DNA of 64,000 bases from ZC4RG30 sp046347045 (GCA_046347045.1 JAXMGX010000002.1:186001-250000), one strand, 5' to 3'. Shown: positions 23,850-33,583, counted from the stretch's first letter. Notes: generated by a model not told the origin, from the sequence alone. A program made the numbers and translations.

Positions 23850-26800
23850 CTATGCCGCGCCGCGTCGCAGGTCCAGCGTCAGGGGATGATCGGGGTTGCG
23901 CGTCGGCGGCGCGGTGTGCAGGGGCCCCGGCGTGTGACCCATGCGGAAGAAGCGCGCCAGACGGCGCGCCTCGGCCTCGTAGGCATTCACCGGGAAGGTC
24001 ACATAATTCCGACCGCCGGGATGCGCAACGTGGTAGCGCGCGCCGCCCAGCGAGCGGTGCATCCAGGTGTCGACCAGGTCGAAGGTGAGCGGCGCATGCG
24101 CGCCGATGGTGGGATGCAGGTTCGACGGCAGCGACCAGGCGCGATAGCGCACGCCGGCCACGTATTCACCCACGATGCCCGTGGGATGCAGCGGCACCGG
24201 CAGGCCGTTCACGCACAGCACATGGCGCGAATCGACCATGCCGCGCACCTTCACCTGCAGGCGTTCCAGCGAGGAATCGACGAAACGCACCGTGCCACCC
24301 GCGGCGCCCTCCTCGCCCAGCACATGCCAGGGCTCGAGCGCGCTGCGCAGCTCCACTTCCACATTGCGCGCCGCGAAGTCGCCCAGCCGCGGAAAGCGGA
24401 ACTCGAAATGCGGATCGAACCACGCGGGGTCGAAGCCGTAACCCGCGATGGCCATCTCGTCCATCACGTCCTCGAAATCGGCGCGCACGAAATGCGGCAG
24501 CAGGAAGCGGTCGTGCAACTCGGTGCCCCAGCGCTGCAGCCGCACGGGCTGGTAGGGCTGCTTCCAGAACCGGGCCAGCAGGCCGCGCAGCAACAATTGC
24601 TGCACCAGGCTCATGCGCGCGTGCGGCGGCATCTCGAAGGCGCGCAGTTCCAGCAGCCCCAGCCTGCCGGCGCTGCCCTCGGGCGAAAACAGCTTGTCGA
24701 TGCAGAACTCGGCGCGGTGCGTGTTGCCGGTGACGTCGATCAGCAGATTGCGCAGCGCCCTGTCGACCAGCCATGGCGCTCCGCCGATGGCGTTGCTGCC
24801 CTGGAGCCGGCGCAGTTCCTGCATCGCGATGTCGATCTCGTACACCGAATCGTTGCGCGCCTCGTCGATGCGCGGCGCCTGGCTGGTGGGGCCGATGAAC
24901 TGCCCGGAGAACAGGTACGACAGCGAGGGATGGTTGTGCCAGTACGCGATCATGCTGGTGAGCAGGTCCGGCCGGCGCAGGAACGGTGAATCGGCAGTGG
25001 TGGCGCCGCCCAGCACGAAGTGATTTCCACCGCCCGTACCCATGTGGCGACCATCGAGGCCGAACTTCTCCGTGGACAGCCGCGTCTGGCGCGCGGCTTC
25101 ATAGAGGAATTCCGTGCGCTCGACCAGTTCTGCCCAGTTGGCGGCCGGATGGATGTTGACCTCGATCACGCCCGGGTCGGGCGTCACGCGCAGATGCTGC
25201 AAGCGTGGATCGCGCGGTGGCTCATAGCCCTCGAGCACCACTGGCACATCCAGTGACAGCGCCGCCGCCTCCACCGCGCCCACCAGTTCGAGGTAGTCCT
25301 CGAGGCAGGACGTGGGCGGAAGGAAGATGTGCAGCCGGCCGTTTCGCGGTTCGGCACACAGCGCCGTGCGCGCGATCCAGCGGGCGGACTCGAAGCTCTG
25401 CGGTCGGCGATCCGCGGTGTTGCGGCCGGCAGCGGTTTCACCGGCATGCGCCTGGCGCAGCACGCGATACACGGGCAATGGCGCAAAGGATTGCGTGGGA
25501 TCTGGCGCGTGCACCCAGGGATAGTCGCCGGCGCTGGCCCAGGGCTGCGAATCCAGTGGCAGTCGATACCCGAGCGGTGAATCGCCCGGCACCAGGTAGC
25601 AACGCTCGTCGCGCAGGAACCAGGGACCGCTCTGCCAGCGCGCCCCGCTCGAGGGCTTGGTCAGCGGCAGTACGTGGCCCACTATGGAATCGAGCCCCTT
25701 GTCGAAAACGCGCCGCAACCGTTCCCGCTCGAGCGGATCGGAGAGCCGCGAATCGAAGGGATCGACATTCGCCGGCAGCCGCCGCTCGCGCCACATGTAA
25801 TACCAGGCATCCTCGTACGCGGCCATCACATGCTTCGCATCGACCGCCAGATGCGCCGCCACCGACTGCAGGAAGGCCCGCGCCTGCGCGGCATCGGCGC
25901 CGTGATCGTCGGTCTCGCGCGCGAAGTGCCGGTCGCTGGTCCACAGCGGCTCGCCGTCCCTGCGCCAGAACAGGTTCAGCGACCAGCGGGGAAGCTGTTC
26001 GCCCGGATACCATTTTCCCTGGCCGAAATGCCGCAGGCCCTGCGGCGCGTAGTGATCCTTCAGGCGCGCCAGCAGTTCGCCCGCCAGCACACGTTTGCGC
26101 GCGCCCAGCGCCTCGGTGTTCCACTCGGCGCCGTCGCGATCGTCGATGGACACGAACGTGGGCTCGCCGCCCTGGGTCAGGCGCACATCGCCCACGCTGA
26201 GCTCGCCGTCGATCTCGTGCCCCAGCGCGACGACTTCGCTCCACTGCTCTTCGGTATAGGGCAGCGTGACCCGCGCCGCCTCCCACACGCGCTGCACGCT
26301 CATCGAATGCTCGAATTCCACCTTGCATTCGCCGAGCCCGCCGCTGATGGGTGCGGCAGAACCGGGTTCTGCGGAGCAGGCCAGCGGAATGTGCCCCTCG
26401 CCCGCCAGCAGACCGGAGGTGGGATCGAGCCCGATCCATCCCGCGCCGGGCAGGTACACCTCGCACCAGGCATGCAGGTCGGTGAAGTCCCTTTCCGCAC
26501 CGGAAGGCCCGTCCAGCGATTTCACATCCGGCGCAAGCTGGATCAGATAACCCGACACGAAACGCGCGGCGAAACCCAGGTGCCGCAGAACCTGCACCAG
26601 CAGCCAGCCCGTGTCACGGCACGACCCCGAGCCCTTCGTCAGCGTCTCGTCCGGGGACTGAACGCCCGGCTCCATGCGGATCGTGTAGGCGATCTGCTTC
26701 TGCAGGGCGCCGTTCAGCGCAACCAGCAGATCGACGGTGCGCCGCGGCCTGCGGTCGATGGCGGCAAGTTGCTTGCCGAAAGCCGCGCCATGGCTGCCCA

Positions 26801-27158
26801 GCACGCGGAATGGCGCGAGGTCGCGCGCCTCGTCTTCCCGGTACTGGAAAGGCCAGTTTTCCGCGTAGGGCTCGACGAAGAAATCGAAGGGATTGTGGAC
26901 GGCCATCTCGGCCACCAGGTCGATCTCGACGCGCAACTCGCGCGCGGGATCGGGGAACACCAGGCGCGCCAGGTAGTTGGACTGCGCATCCTGCTGCCAG
27001 TTGAGGAAATGTTTCTGAGGCTCCACGCGCATCGAATAAGACAGGATGCGCGTGCGGCTGTGCGGCGCGGGCCGCAGCCGCACCACCTGCGGGCCCAGCG
27101 TCACCAACCGGTCGTATCGATAGTGCGTTACATGATTCAGCGCTACGTGGATGGACAC
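23850..27158 (-). CDS. Large DUF2126 transglutaminase-like protein
   Basis: 1102 aa counted from GTG 27158 (VSIHVALNHVTHYRYDRLVT). This start is chosen because Bact_transglu_N begins immediately and because it overlaps the alpha-E gene by 16 nt; the longer frame to 27515 is antisense noise. Residues ~1-290 form the transglutaminase with Cys in GSGSCRDTGWLLVQ, His in DLHAWCEVY and Asp in GWIGLDPTSG. The remaining ~800 residues are the DUF2126 region (LTQGGEPTFVSIDDRDGAEW, WYPGEQLPRWSLNLFWR), related to glutamine-synthetase/carboxylate-amine-ligase folds in published analyses of these clusters. It is the centre of the five-gene operon. Cytoplasmic. Confidence 0.88.
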   Translation of the reverse strand: MSIHVALNHVTHYRYDRLVTLGPQVVRLRPAPHSRTRILSYSMRVEPQKHFLNWQQDAQSNYLARLVFPDPARELRVEIDLVAEMAVHNPFDFFVEPYAENWPFQYREDEARDLAPFRVLGSHGAAFGKQLAAIDRRPRRTVDLLVALNGALQKQIAYTIRMEPGVQSPDETLTKGSGSCRDTGWLLVQVLRHLGFAARFVSGYLIQLAPDVKSLDGPSGAERDFTDLHAWCEVYLPGAGWIGLDPTSGLLAGEGHIPLACSAEPGSAAPISGGLGECKVEFEHSMSVQRVWEAARVTLPYTEEQWSEVVALGHEIDGELSVGDVRLTQGGEPTFVSIDDRDGAEWNTEALGARKRVLAGELLARLKDHYAPQGLRHFGQGKWYPGEQLPRWSLNLFWRRDGEPLWTSDRHFARETDDHGADAAQARAFLQSVAAHLAVDAKHVMAAYEDAWYYMWRERRLPANVDPFDSRLSDPLERERLRRVFDKGLDSIVGHVLPLTKPSSGARWQSGPWFLRDERCYLVPGDSPLGYRLPLDSQPWASAGDYPWVHAPDPTQSFAPLPVYRVLRQAHAGETAAGRNTADRRPQSFESARWIARTALCAEPRNGRLHIFLPPTSCLEDYLELVGAVEAAALSLDVPVVLEGYEPPRDPRLQHLRVTPDPGVIEVNIHPAANWAELVERTEFLYEAARQTRLSTEKFGLDGRHMGTGGGNHFVLGGATTADSPFLRRPDLLTSMIAYWHNHPSLSYLFSGQFIGPTSQAPRIDEARNDSVYEIDIAMQELRRLQGSNAIGGAPWLVDRALRNLLIDVTGNTHRAEFCIDKLFSPEGSAGRLGLLELRAFEMPPHARMSLVQQLLLRGLLARFWKQPYQPVRLQRWGTELHDRFLLPHFVRADFEDVMDEMAIAGYGFDPAWFDPHFEFRFPRLGDFAARNVEVELRSALEPWHVLGEEGAAGGTVRFVDSSLERLQVKVRGMVDSRHVLCVNGLPVPLHPTGIVGEYVAGVRYRAWSLPSNLHPTIGAHAPLTFDLVDTWMHRSLGGARYHVAHPGGRNYVTFPVNAYEAEARRLARFFRMGHTPGPLHTAPPTRNPDHPLTLDLRRGAA

Positions 27159-28111
27159 GCGCTCTCCGTGGGCACATCGCGGTGAAAATGGAAGTACTCG
27201 GAAGCCACGGCATCGTGGATATGCGCGAGGTCCTCCTGAATGTGATCGAAGGTCTCGTGCCGCTGGCCATGCGCCAGGTCCGGCGCGGTCAGCCGGTCGA
27301 TGCGCCGCCGCGCCACGCGCAATGCGCGCAGCGGCTCGGCGTTGTGCGGCAGATTCGCCAGCCGCGTTTCGATGTCCTCCAGGCAGAACACCACCGACCG
27401 CGGGAAATGCGGATCGGTGATCAGGAACTTCACCACGCCATCGCCGTTGACGCGGTTCGATCCATGACGACGGTACATCTGGAAGGCCGACATGGAATTG
27501 AGCACGCCCACCCACAGCAGCGAAGTCACCGCGTCCTCGTCATCGCCGCTGCCCGGCGGCAGCAGCACGGCGGCGTTGATGTCGAGGATGCGCGTGGTCA
27601 TGTCGGCGCGTTCCAGATGCTCGCCCATGCGCAGGAACTGGTAGGCCACGTCATGGCTCATGCAGTCGGCGAGCATCCCCGAAGCAGCCTGCTTGTCGCG
27701 GATCAGGTCCTCCAGCACCCGCCGGCGCTCCACACGCCCCATGCGGTTCTGCGACTGGCGCAGCGAAGCCAGGTACATGGCGTTCACGCGCTCCCACAGC
27801 TCGCGGGGCAGCACGTCGCGCATCACGCGGCAGTTCTCGCGCGCGTACTTCACGCAGGAGTGGATGGACCCCGGATTGCGCTGCGAGCCGATGAGAAAGT
27901 CCATCACGTTTGCTTCGTTGGACTCCGGATAGGCGCGCTGGAACAACTGCCCGAGGCCTGCCACCTGCACCAGGTTGTCCCAGCCGAACCGGGCGCCCTG
28001 CGGCAGGTCGAGCAGCACCTGCGACGTGGCATTGATCAGGCGCGCGGTGTTCTCGGCACGCTCCAGGTAACGTGACAGCCAGTAGAGGTTTTCCGCGGCC
28101 CTGGAAAGCAT
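27143..28111 (-). CDS. Alpha-E domain protein
   Basis: A 322-aa all-helical protein beginning MLSRAAENLYWLSRYLERAE, the diagnostic alpha-E opening. It also contains LERADMTTRILDINAAVLLP and FCLEDIETRLANLP. Alpha-E proteins accompany circularly permuted ATP-grasps and transglutaminases, and their catalytic role is not known. Start (28111) and end overlap the neighbours by 1 and 16 nt, indicating translational coupling. The same domain is fused to the ATP-grasp in the gene at 21390-23834. Confidence 0.88.
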   Translation of the reverse strand: MLSRAAENLYWLSRYLERAENTARLINATSQVLLDLPQGARFGWDNLVQVAGLGQLFQRAYPESNEANVMDFLIGSQRNPGSIHSCVKYARENCRVMRDVLPRELWERVNAMYLASLRQSQNRMGRVERRRVLEDLIRDKQAASGMLADCMSHDVAYQFLRMGEHLERADMTTRILDINAAVLLPPGSGDDEDAVTSLLWVGVLNSMSAFQMYRRHGSNRVNGDGVVKFLITDPHFPRSVVFCLEDIETRLANLPHNAEPLRALRVARRRIDRLTAPDLAHGQRHETFDHIQEDLAHIHDAVASEYFHFHRDVPTESACPST

Positions 28112-29556
28112 CAGGTGTCCTCCACGATCCAGGTGTCCTTGCTGCCGCCGCCCTGCGAGGAATTCACGACCAGCGAGCCTTCGGGCAGTGCCACGCGCGT
28201 AAGTCCGCCGGTGGTGGCATACAGGCTGCCCGACTGCAGCACGAAGGGCCGCATGTCCACGTGCCGGGGCGCGATCTGGTTGCCGATCAGCGTGGGCACG
28301 GTCGACAGCGTCAGCGTGGGTTGCGCCATGAAGCCGCGCGGATCGGCCTTCACGCGCTCGGCGCACTGTTTGCGCGCCTCGCTGGTGGCCTGCGGGCCGA
28401 TGAGAATGCCGTAGCCGCCGGATTCATTGGCGGGCTTCACCACCAGCTTGTCGAGATTGGCGAGCACATGCGCGCAGTCCTGTTCGCGGTAGCACAGGTA
28501 GCTGGGCACGTTCTGCAGGATGGGGTCTTCGGCCAGGTAGTACCGGATGATCTCGGGCACGAAGGCATAGACCACCTTGTCGTCGGCCACGCCGGCCCCG
28601 GGCGCGTTGGCGATGGCGACATTGCCCTTGCGCCAGGCGCGCATCAGCCCGTTGACGCCCAGTGCGGAATCGGCCCGAAACACATCCGGGTCGAGGAAGT
28701 CGTCGTCTATGCGCCGGTAGATCACGTCCACGCGCCGCAGGCCCGCGATGTCCTTCATGTAGACCACATCGTCGCTGCCGACGATGAGATCGCTGCCCTG
28801 CACGAGCTGCGCGCCGATCTGCTGCGCAAGGTAGCTGTGCTCGAAATAGGCCGAGTTGAAGATGCCGGGTGTGAGCAGCGCGATCACCGGGCGCTCGTTC
28901 GCGCGCGGCGACAACGCGGCCAGCATGTCGTACAGCGCCGCCGTGTAGCCATCCACCGGCTGGATGCGGCACATCGCGAACAGCTCCGGGAAGGCCGACT
29001 TCATCAGGATGCGGTTCTCGAGCATGTACGAGACGCCCGAGGGCACGCGCAGGTTGTCCTCGAGCACGTACACCGTGCCATCGCGGTCGCGCACCAGATC
29101 GGTGCCGCAGATATGTGCCCACACCCCGAAACGGGGCGACATGCCCTTGCACTGCGCCCTGAAATTGCGCGAGTTGGCCAGGAGCTCGGCAGGGAAAACC
29201 CCGTCGCGGACGATCTTCTGGCCGTTGTAGAGGTCATCGATGAACAGATTCAGCGCCACCAGCCGCTGCCGCAGGCCGCGATCGATGAGCGCCCATTCGC
29301 TGGCGGGCATCACGCGCGGTATGGGATCGAAGGGCCAGGCGCGGTCGATGCTGGCCCCGTCACCGTAGGTCGTGAATGTGATCCCCATGGTGACGATGGC
29401 GGCATCCACCGCCGCACGGCGCGCCAGCAGGTCCTCTTCCGCAAGCCCCGTCAGGTAACTGCAGAGCGGGCGGGCTGCGGGCCGTGGCTGCCCGTCCGGA
29501 CCCACGAACTCATCGAAGCCCTCGCTCCGCAAGTAACGCTCCAGACCAAGATCCAT
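28111..29556 (-). CDS. Circularly permuted ATP-grasp type 2 protein (first gene of the ligase operon)
   Basis: 481 aa counted from ATG 29556 (MDLGLERYLRSEGFDEFVGP), preceded by a purine-rich GAGGCAGGTGGCT; a second ATG at 29580 is possible. Family features include YGDGASIDRAWPFDPIPRVM, TVYVLEDNLRVPSGVSYMLE, LTPGIFNSAYFEHSYLAQQI and NSSQGGGSKDTWIVEDT at the C-terminus. Predicted ATP-dependent carboxylate-amine ligase. It heads a run of five overlapping genes down to 20488. The gene upstream ends 47 nt away on the same strand (NhaD), so the operon promoter could lie in that gap or farther upstream. Confidence 0.88.
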   Translation of the reverse strand: MDLGLERYLRSEGFDEFVGPDGQPRPAARPLCSYLTGLAEEDLLARRAAVDAAIVTMGITFTTYGDGASIDRAWPFDPIPRVMPASEWALIDRGLRQRLVALNLFIDDLYNGQKIVRDGVFPAELLANSRNFRAQCKGMSPRFGVWAHICGTDLVRDRDGTVYVLEDNLRVPSGVSYMLENRILMKSAFPELFAMCRIQPVDGYTAALYDMLAALSPRANERPVIALLTPGIFNSAYFEHSYLAQQIGAQLVQGSDLIVGSDDVVYMKDIAGLRRVDVIYRRIDDDFLDPDVFRADSALGVNGLMRAWRKGNVAIANAPGAGVADDKVVYAFVPEIIRYYLAEDPILQNVPSYLCYREQDCAHVLANLDKLVVKPANESGGYGILIGPQATSEARKQCAERVKADPRGFMAQPTLTLSTVPTLIGNQIAPRHVDMRPFVLQSGSLYATTGGLTRVALPEGSLVVNSSQGGGSKDTWIVEDT

Positions 29557-29602
29557 AGCCACCTGCCTCTTTATGGGCATTGAGTCAGCAAGAAACGTGC
29601 CT

Positions 29603-30952
29603 TCAGAACAGCGCCCGGTTCACCAGGAAGTGCACCCAGATGGACGCGGCATAACCCAGTGCCACCGCCCAGATCCATTTGAGGTGCGCCATGAAAGTGT
29701 ATACGCCGCGCGCCTGCCCCATCAGAGCCACGCCTGCCGCGGACCCGATCGACAGCAGCGAGCCACCGACGCCGGCGGTGAGCGTGACCAGCAGCCATTG
29801 GCCATGCGACATCTGCGGTTCCATCGACAGCACCGCAAACATGATGGGGATGTTGTCGATGATGGCCGAGGCCACGCCCACGGCGACGTTGGTGATCGAG
29901 GGTCCGAGCGAGGCATAGGAGTGCGTCGACAGCCAGGTGAGGTAGCCGAAGGCACCGAGCCCACCCACGCACAGCATCACGCCATAGAAGAACAGCAGCG
30001 TGTCCCATTCGATGCGCTTGGCGCTGATGAAGACATCGAAGGGCCGGACGGCGGGCTTGAGCCCCTCGGGCACCACTGACGGTGGCGCCGCGATGCCCTG
30101 TCGAAGCTCGGCGCGACGGATGAAGTAGCCCAGGATCATCAGCGCCCCGAGGCCCGTCATCATGCCCAGGAAGGACGGCAGATGCAGCCACTGGTGCAGC
30201 ACCACCGTGAAGGCGATGGTGATGGCGAACAAAACGATGACGCCGAATCCACCCGGTTTCACCCGGATGATTCCCGCTTCGGGCTGCGGCTGGGCGCGGG
30301 GTATCGCGAAATGCATGCACACGGCGGGCACGATCCAGTTCACCAGCGAAGGCAGGAACAGGTCGAAGAACTCGAAGAACGTGACCATGCCCTTCTGCCA
30401 CACCATCAGCGTGGTGATGTCGCCGAAGGGACTGAACGCGCCACCGGCGTTGGCGGACACGACGACGTTGATGCAGGCCGGGACGAGGAACCGTGCGTCG
30501 CCGCGCCCCACGTTCAGCACCACGGCCCCCAGCACCAGCGCCGTCGTGAGGTTGTCCAGCAGCGGCGAGAGCACGAAAGCCAGCACTCCCGTGAGCCAGT
30601 AGATGGCGCGCAGCGACAGGCCGCGCACCACCATCCAGGAACGCAGCGCCGCGAACACATTGCGCTCTTCCAGCGTGTTCACGTAGGTCATGGCCGCCAG
30701 CAGGAACAGCAACAGTTCGGCGAACTCGAGCAGGTTGTGCTCGAGCAGCCCGCCGGGGTCGATGCCACCATGCGCCCGGGCTGCAACTCCCACCAGCAAC
30801 CAGATCAGGCCCGCCGCGAACACCACGGGTTTCGACTTGCGCAGTCCCGTGGACTCCTCGGCAATCACCAGCACGTAGGCCAGCCCGAACACGGCCAGCG
30901 CCAGCATGGCCAGGCCCGTGCCCATCAGGTTCGCGTGATCCGCGCCGCTCAT
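29603..30952 (-). CDS. nhaD: NhaD-type Na+/H+ antiporter
   Basis: A 449-aa integral membrane protein of the ion-transporter superfamily. Conserved stretches are MTYVNTLEERNVFAALRSWM, SPLLDNLTTALVLGAVVLNV and SANAGGAFSPFGDITTLMVW, the last holding Asp and Thr residues expected in the ion path. About 12 hydrophobic segments. It exchanges sodium (or lithium) for protons across the inner membrane. The start at 30952 overlaps the upstream lipoprotein stop by four bases (ATGA), so the two are co-translated; the longer open frame to 31216 would bury that lipoprotein. Confidence 0.88.
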   Translation of the reverse strand: MSGADHANLMGTGLAMLALAVFGLAYVLVIAEESTGLRKSKPVVFAAGLIWLLVGVAARAHGGIDPGGLLEHNLLEFAELLLFLLAAMTYVNTLEERNVFAALRSWMVVRGLSLRAIYWLTGVLAFVLSPLLDNLTTALVLGAVVLNVGRGDARFLVPACINVVVSANAGGAFSPFGDITTLMVWQKGMVTFFEFFDLFLPSLVNWIVPAVCMHFAIPRAQPQPEAGIIRVKPGGFGVIVLFAITIAFTVVLHQWLHLPSFLGMMTGLGALMILGYFIRRAELRQGIAAPPSVVPEGLKPAVRPFDVFISAKRIEWDTLLFFYGVMLCVGGLGAFGYLTWLSTHSYASLGPSITNVAVGVASAIIDNIPIMFAVLSMEPQMSHGQWLLVTLTAGVGGSLLSIGSAAGVALMGQARGVYTFMAHLKWIWAVALGYAASIWVHFLVNRALF

Positions 30953-31161
30953 TCTGCGGCCTTCTCTGCTGCCGCGCGGGCGTCCGCGGCGCCCTTCTGC
31001 GCGTCGTCGAGTTTCTCCTGCACCCGCTGCTCGGTGGCCTGCGCCTGCCTGGCCTGTTCGGCGGCACTGGTGCCTGTGGCAGCCGCCGCGGCGCCGGTCT
31101 CCGCCAGCCCGCAGCCCGCGAGCGCCGCGCATCCGGCCAGGATCAGCAATGGTCGAAGCAT
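30949..31161 (-). CDS. Small Ala-rich lipoprotein with predicted coiled coil
   Basis: A 70-aa protein. The signal MLRPLLILAGCAALAGC ends in a lipobox (LAGC), so the mature protein would be lipid-anchored. The mature part is alanine- and glutamine/glutamate-rich (EQARQAQATEQRVQEKLDDA), a probable helix or coiled coil. It overlaps nhaD by 4 nt. It may be an accessory to the antiporter or an Lpp-like envelope protein; there is no family I can name. Confidence 0.6.
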   Translation of the reverse strand: MLRPLLILAGCAALAGCGLAETGAAAAATGTSAAEQARQAQATEQRVQEKLDDAQKGAADARAAAEKAAE

Positions 31162-31269
31162 GGCCAGTTCTCCTGTCGTGCCGAAAGCTCCATTCTATGC
31201 GAATGAGTCGCGGCATCGTCTGATTGACTGCACCGTGGCGGACACTACTGTCAGGGCAAGCTGCAGGAG

Positions 31270-33066
31270 ATGCCCTTGGGCCCTACACTTCAACTGGGTG
31301 CGATCGGGAATTGCCAGATTGCCGCACTGGTGGACCCCGAGGCCACCGTGGTCTGGTGCTGCCTTCCCCGGCTCGATGGCGACCCGGTGTTCTCCGCGCT
31401 GCTCACTGCACAGGGCGGAGATGCGCGCGATGGCGTGTTCAAGGTGGAACTGGCGCACATGGCACAGTCCATGCAAACCTATATCACCAACACCGCCGTG
31501 CTCGAAACGCAGCTGTCCGACGGTCGTGGCAACAGCGTGCGCATCACCGATTTCTGTCCGCGGCTGCGCCGCCGCGGCCGCATCTTCCGGCCCATGTGCC
31601 TGGTGCGCATCGTGGAACCGGTGGAGGGCCGGCCGCAGGTCACGCTGCGCCTGCGGCCCACCGCAGGCTACGGCGAACCGGTGGAACCGCGCGTGGTCGG
31701 TTCGCATCACTTCAGCTTCGGCGCCGCGGGCGTCCGCTACCGTGTGACCAGCAATGCCTCGCACAGCGCCATCGCCGAGGAGCGCAGCTTCGTGCTCGAC
31801 CGCAAGCTGTGCTTCGTGCTGGGGCCGGACGAGCCGCTGGAGCAGTCCCCCACGGTCCTCGCCAGCGAACTGCTGGCCGAGACCGTGAGCTACTGGCATG
31901 ACTGGGTACGCACGCTGGCCATTCCCTTCGAGTGGCAGCAGGCCGTGATCCGCGCTGCCATCACGCTGAAGCTGTGCACGTTCGAGGATACCGGCGCGGT
32001 GCTGGCGGCACTTACCACCTCGGTGCCCGAGGCACCCGGCACGTCCCGGAACTGGGATTACCGCTACTGCTGGCTGCGCGACAGCTACTTCGTGATCCAG
32101 GCGTTGAACCGCCTGGGCGCCACGCGCACCATGGAAGCCTACCTGCACTTCATCGACAACATCGCCACGCGCTCGCCGGTGGGTGAACTGCAGCCGTTGT
32201 ACGGCATCAGCGGTGATCCCGATGCAGCGGAATACATCGTGCAGGCGCTGGAGGGCTATCGCGGCATGGGCCCGGTGCGCGTGGGCAACGGCGCCGTATC
32301 GCAACGCCAGCACGATGTGTACGGCTCGGTGATCCTCGCGTCCACGCAGCTCTTCTTCGATGCCCGACTGGTGCACGCCGGCGACGCGGCGCTGTACCGG
32401 CGCCTGGAACGGCTGGGCGAGCGGGCCCGCAGTGTCTACGAGCAACCCGATGCGGGGCCCTGGGAGCTGCGCGGCTCGCAACACGTGCACACCTTTTCCG
32501 CAGCGATCTCCTGGGCAGGCTGCGACCGGCTGGCGCGGATCGGCCAGCGTCTGGGCGATGCGGACGCCGCAGCGCGCTGGAACGACGCCGCGCACCACAT
32601 GCGTCAGCGCATCCTGGCGGGCGCGTGGAACGAGTCGCGCGGCTTCATGGCCTCCACGTTCGGCGGCGGCGACATCGACGCCACCTCGCTGCTGCTGCCC
32701 GAACTCGGACTGTTGAAGCCCGGGGATCCGCGCTTCGTCAGCACGCTGGATGCAGTGATCCGCGACCTGCGCGACGGCGACCTGGTCTATCGCTACCGGC
32801 ACGAGGACGACTTCGGTCGCCCCGCCACCAGCTTCGCCATCTGCTCGTTCTGGCTGGTGAATGCGCTGGCGGCGGTGGGCCGCGTGGAGGAGGCACGCGA
32901 ACAGTTCGTGCGGTTGCTGGAAAGGCGCAATGCACTGGGCCTGCTGTCCGAGGACATCCATCCGGGCAGCGGCGAGCTGTGGGGCAATTTTCCGCAGACT
33001 TACAGCATGGTCGGCATCATCAACAGCGCCCTCAGGCTGTCGCGGCAGTGGGAAGACGAACTGTAG
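31270..33066 (+). CDS. Glycoside hydrolase family 15 protein (glucoamylase/trehalase-like)
   Basis: A 598-aa protein with an N-terminal beta-sandwich (trehalase-like N domain, about 1-215) and an (alpha/alpha)6 barrel. The first catalytic-region motif is SRNWDYRYCWLRDSYFVIQA. The C-terminal motif SEDIHPGSGELWGNFPQTYS carries the second Glu and the substrate loop typical of GH15. No signal peptide, so it is cytoplasmic; members of this bacterial group act on trehalose or short alpha-glucans. The start at 31270 gives the usual PTLQLGAIGNCQ opening. A divergent promoter region of ~108 bp separates it from the lipoprotein-nhaD pair. Confidence 0.85.
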   Translation: MPLGPTLQLGAIGNCQIAALVDPEATVVWCCLPRLDGDPVFSALLTAQGGDARDGVFKVELAHMAQSMQTYITNTAVLETQLSDGRGNSVRITDFCPRLRRRGRIFRPMCLVRIVEPVEGRPQVTLRLRPTAGYGEPVEPRVVGSHHFSFGAAGVRYRVTSNASHSAIAEERSFVLDRKLCFVLGPDEPLEQSPTVLASELLAETVSYWHDWVRTLAIPFEWQQAVIRAAITLKLCTFEDTGAVLAALTTSVPEAPGTSRNWDYRYCWLRDSYFVIQALNRLGATRTMEAYLHFIDNIATRSPVGELQPLYGISGDPDAAEYIVQALEGYRGMGPVRVGNGAVSQRQHDVYGSVILASTQLFFDARLVHAGDAALYRRLERLGERARSVYEQPDAGPWELRGSQHVHTFSAAISWAGCDRLARIGQRLGDADAAARWNDAAHHMRQRILAGAWNESRGFMASTFGGGDIDATSLLLPELGLLKPGDPRFVSTLDAVIRDLRDGDLVYRYRHEDDFGRPATSFAICSFWLVNALAAVGRVEEAREQFVRLLERRNALGLLSEDIHPGSGELWGNFPQTYSMVGIINSALRLSRQWEDEL

Positions 33067-33150
33067 GGCATTGCTGGCGCGGCCAGCGGCCCGGAAGCTA
33101 CAATTTGCGCATACAGCCCGGCACGCCCGGTGCTGCCGATGGAGCGCAAC

Positions 33151-33561
33151 ATGAAGAGCCTCGCCCGATTCCTCGCATCCGCCACGCTGATCGCCGCGCT
33201 GCCGCTGGCGGCCCCGGCCGAAGATCTTTCCAGCTACACGGCGCCGCAGCTTTTCCAGCGCTTCTGCGCGAGCTGCCATGGCCGCGAAGGCAAGGGCGAC
33301 GGCCCGGTGGCGCCGTTCTTCAAGCTGGCGCCGCCGGATCTCACCGGCCTCAGCCGCCGCAATGGCGGCACTTTTCCTGCCGAGCGCGTGCGCCGCATCG
33401 TCGATGGTCGCGAAGTGGTGACGCCGCACGGCGCAAGGCAGATGCCGGTGTGGGGCCTGGAGCTCGCAATGGCTGCGGGCGATACCGCGCAGGGCCGGCA
33501 GCAGGCCGAGAAAAGCATCGCGATGCTGGTCGACTACCTGAAAACCATACAGCGGCCCTGA
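33151..33561 (+). CDS. Periplasmic class I cytochrome c
   Basis: A 136-aa protein with a signal peptide (MKSLARFLASATLIAALPLA, cleavage near APA-ED) and one haem site CASCH (C39, C42, H43); a Met in RQMPVWGLE is the probable axial ligand. GGAG lies 6 nt before the ATG at 33151, which is preferred over upstream ATGs at 33130 and 33139. It resembles small c6-like electron carriers. It is co-directional with glutamate dehydrogenase 23 nt downstream. Redox partner unknown. Confidence 0.85.
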   Translation: MKSLARFLASATLIAALPLAAPAEDLSSYTAPQLFQRFCASCHGREGKGDGPVAPFFKLAPPDLTGLSRRNGGTFPAERVRRIVDGREVVTPHGARQMPVWGLELAMAAGDTAQGRQQAEKSIAMLVDYLKTIQRP

Positions 33562-33583
33562 ACAGCGGGCTTCGGGGGCAACG

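Noticed and set aside
22596..24989. 797-codon plus-strand open frame
   Set aside because: Antisense to the ATP-grasp/alpha-E fusion and the DUF2126 gene. The high GC at third positions creates long shadow frames here.
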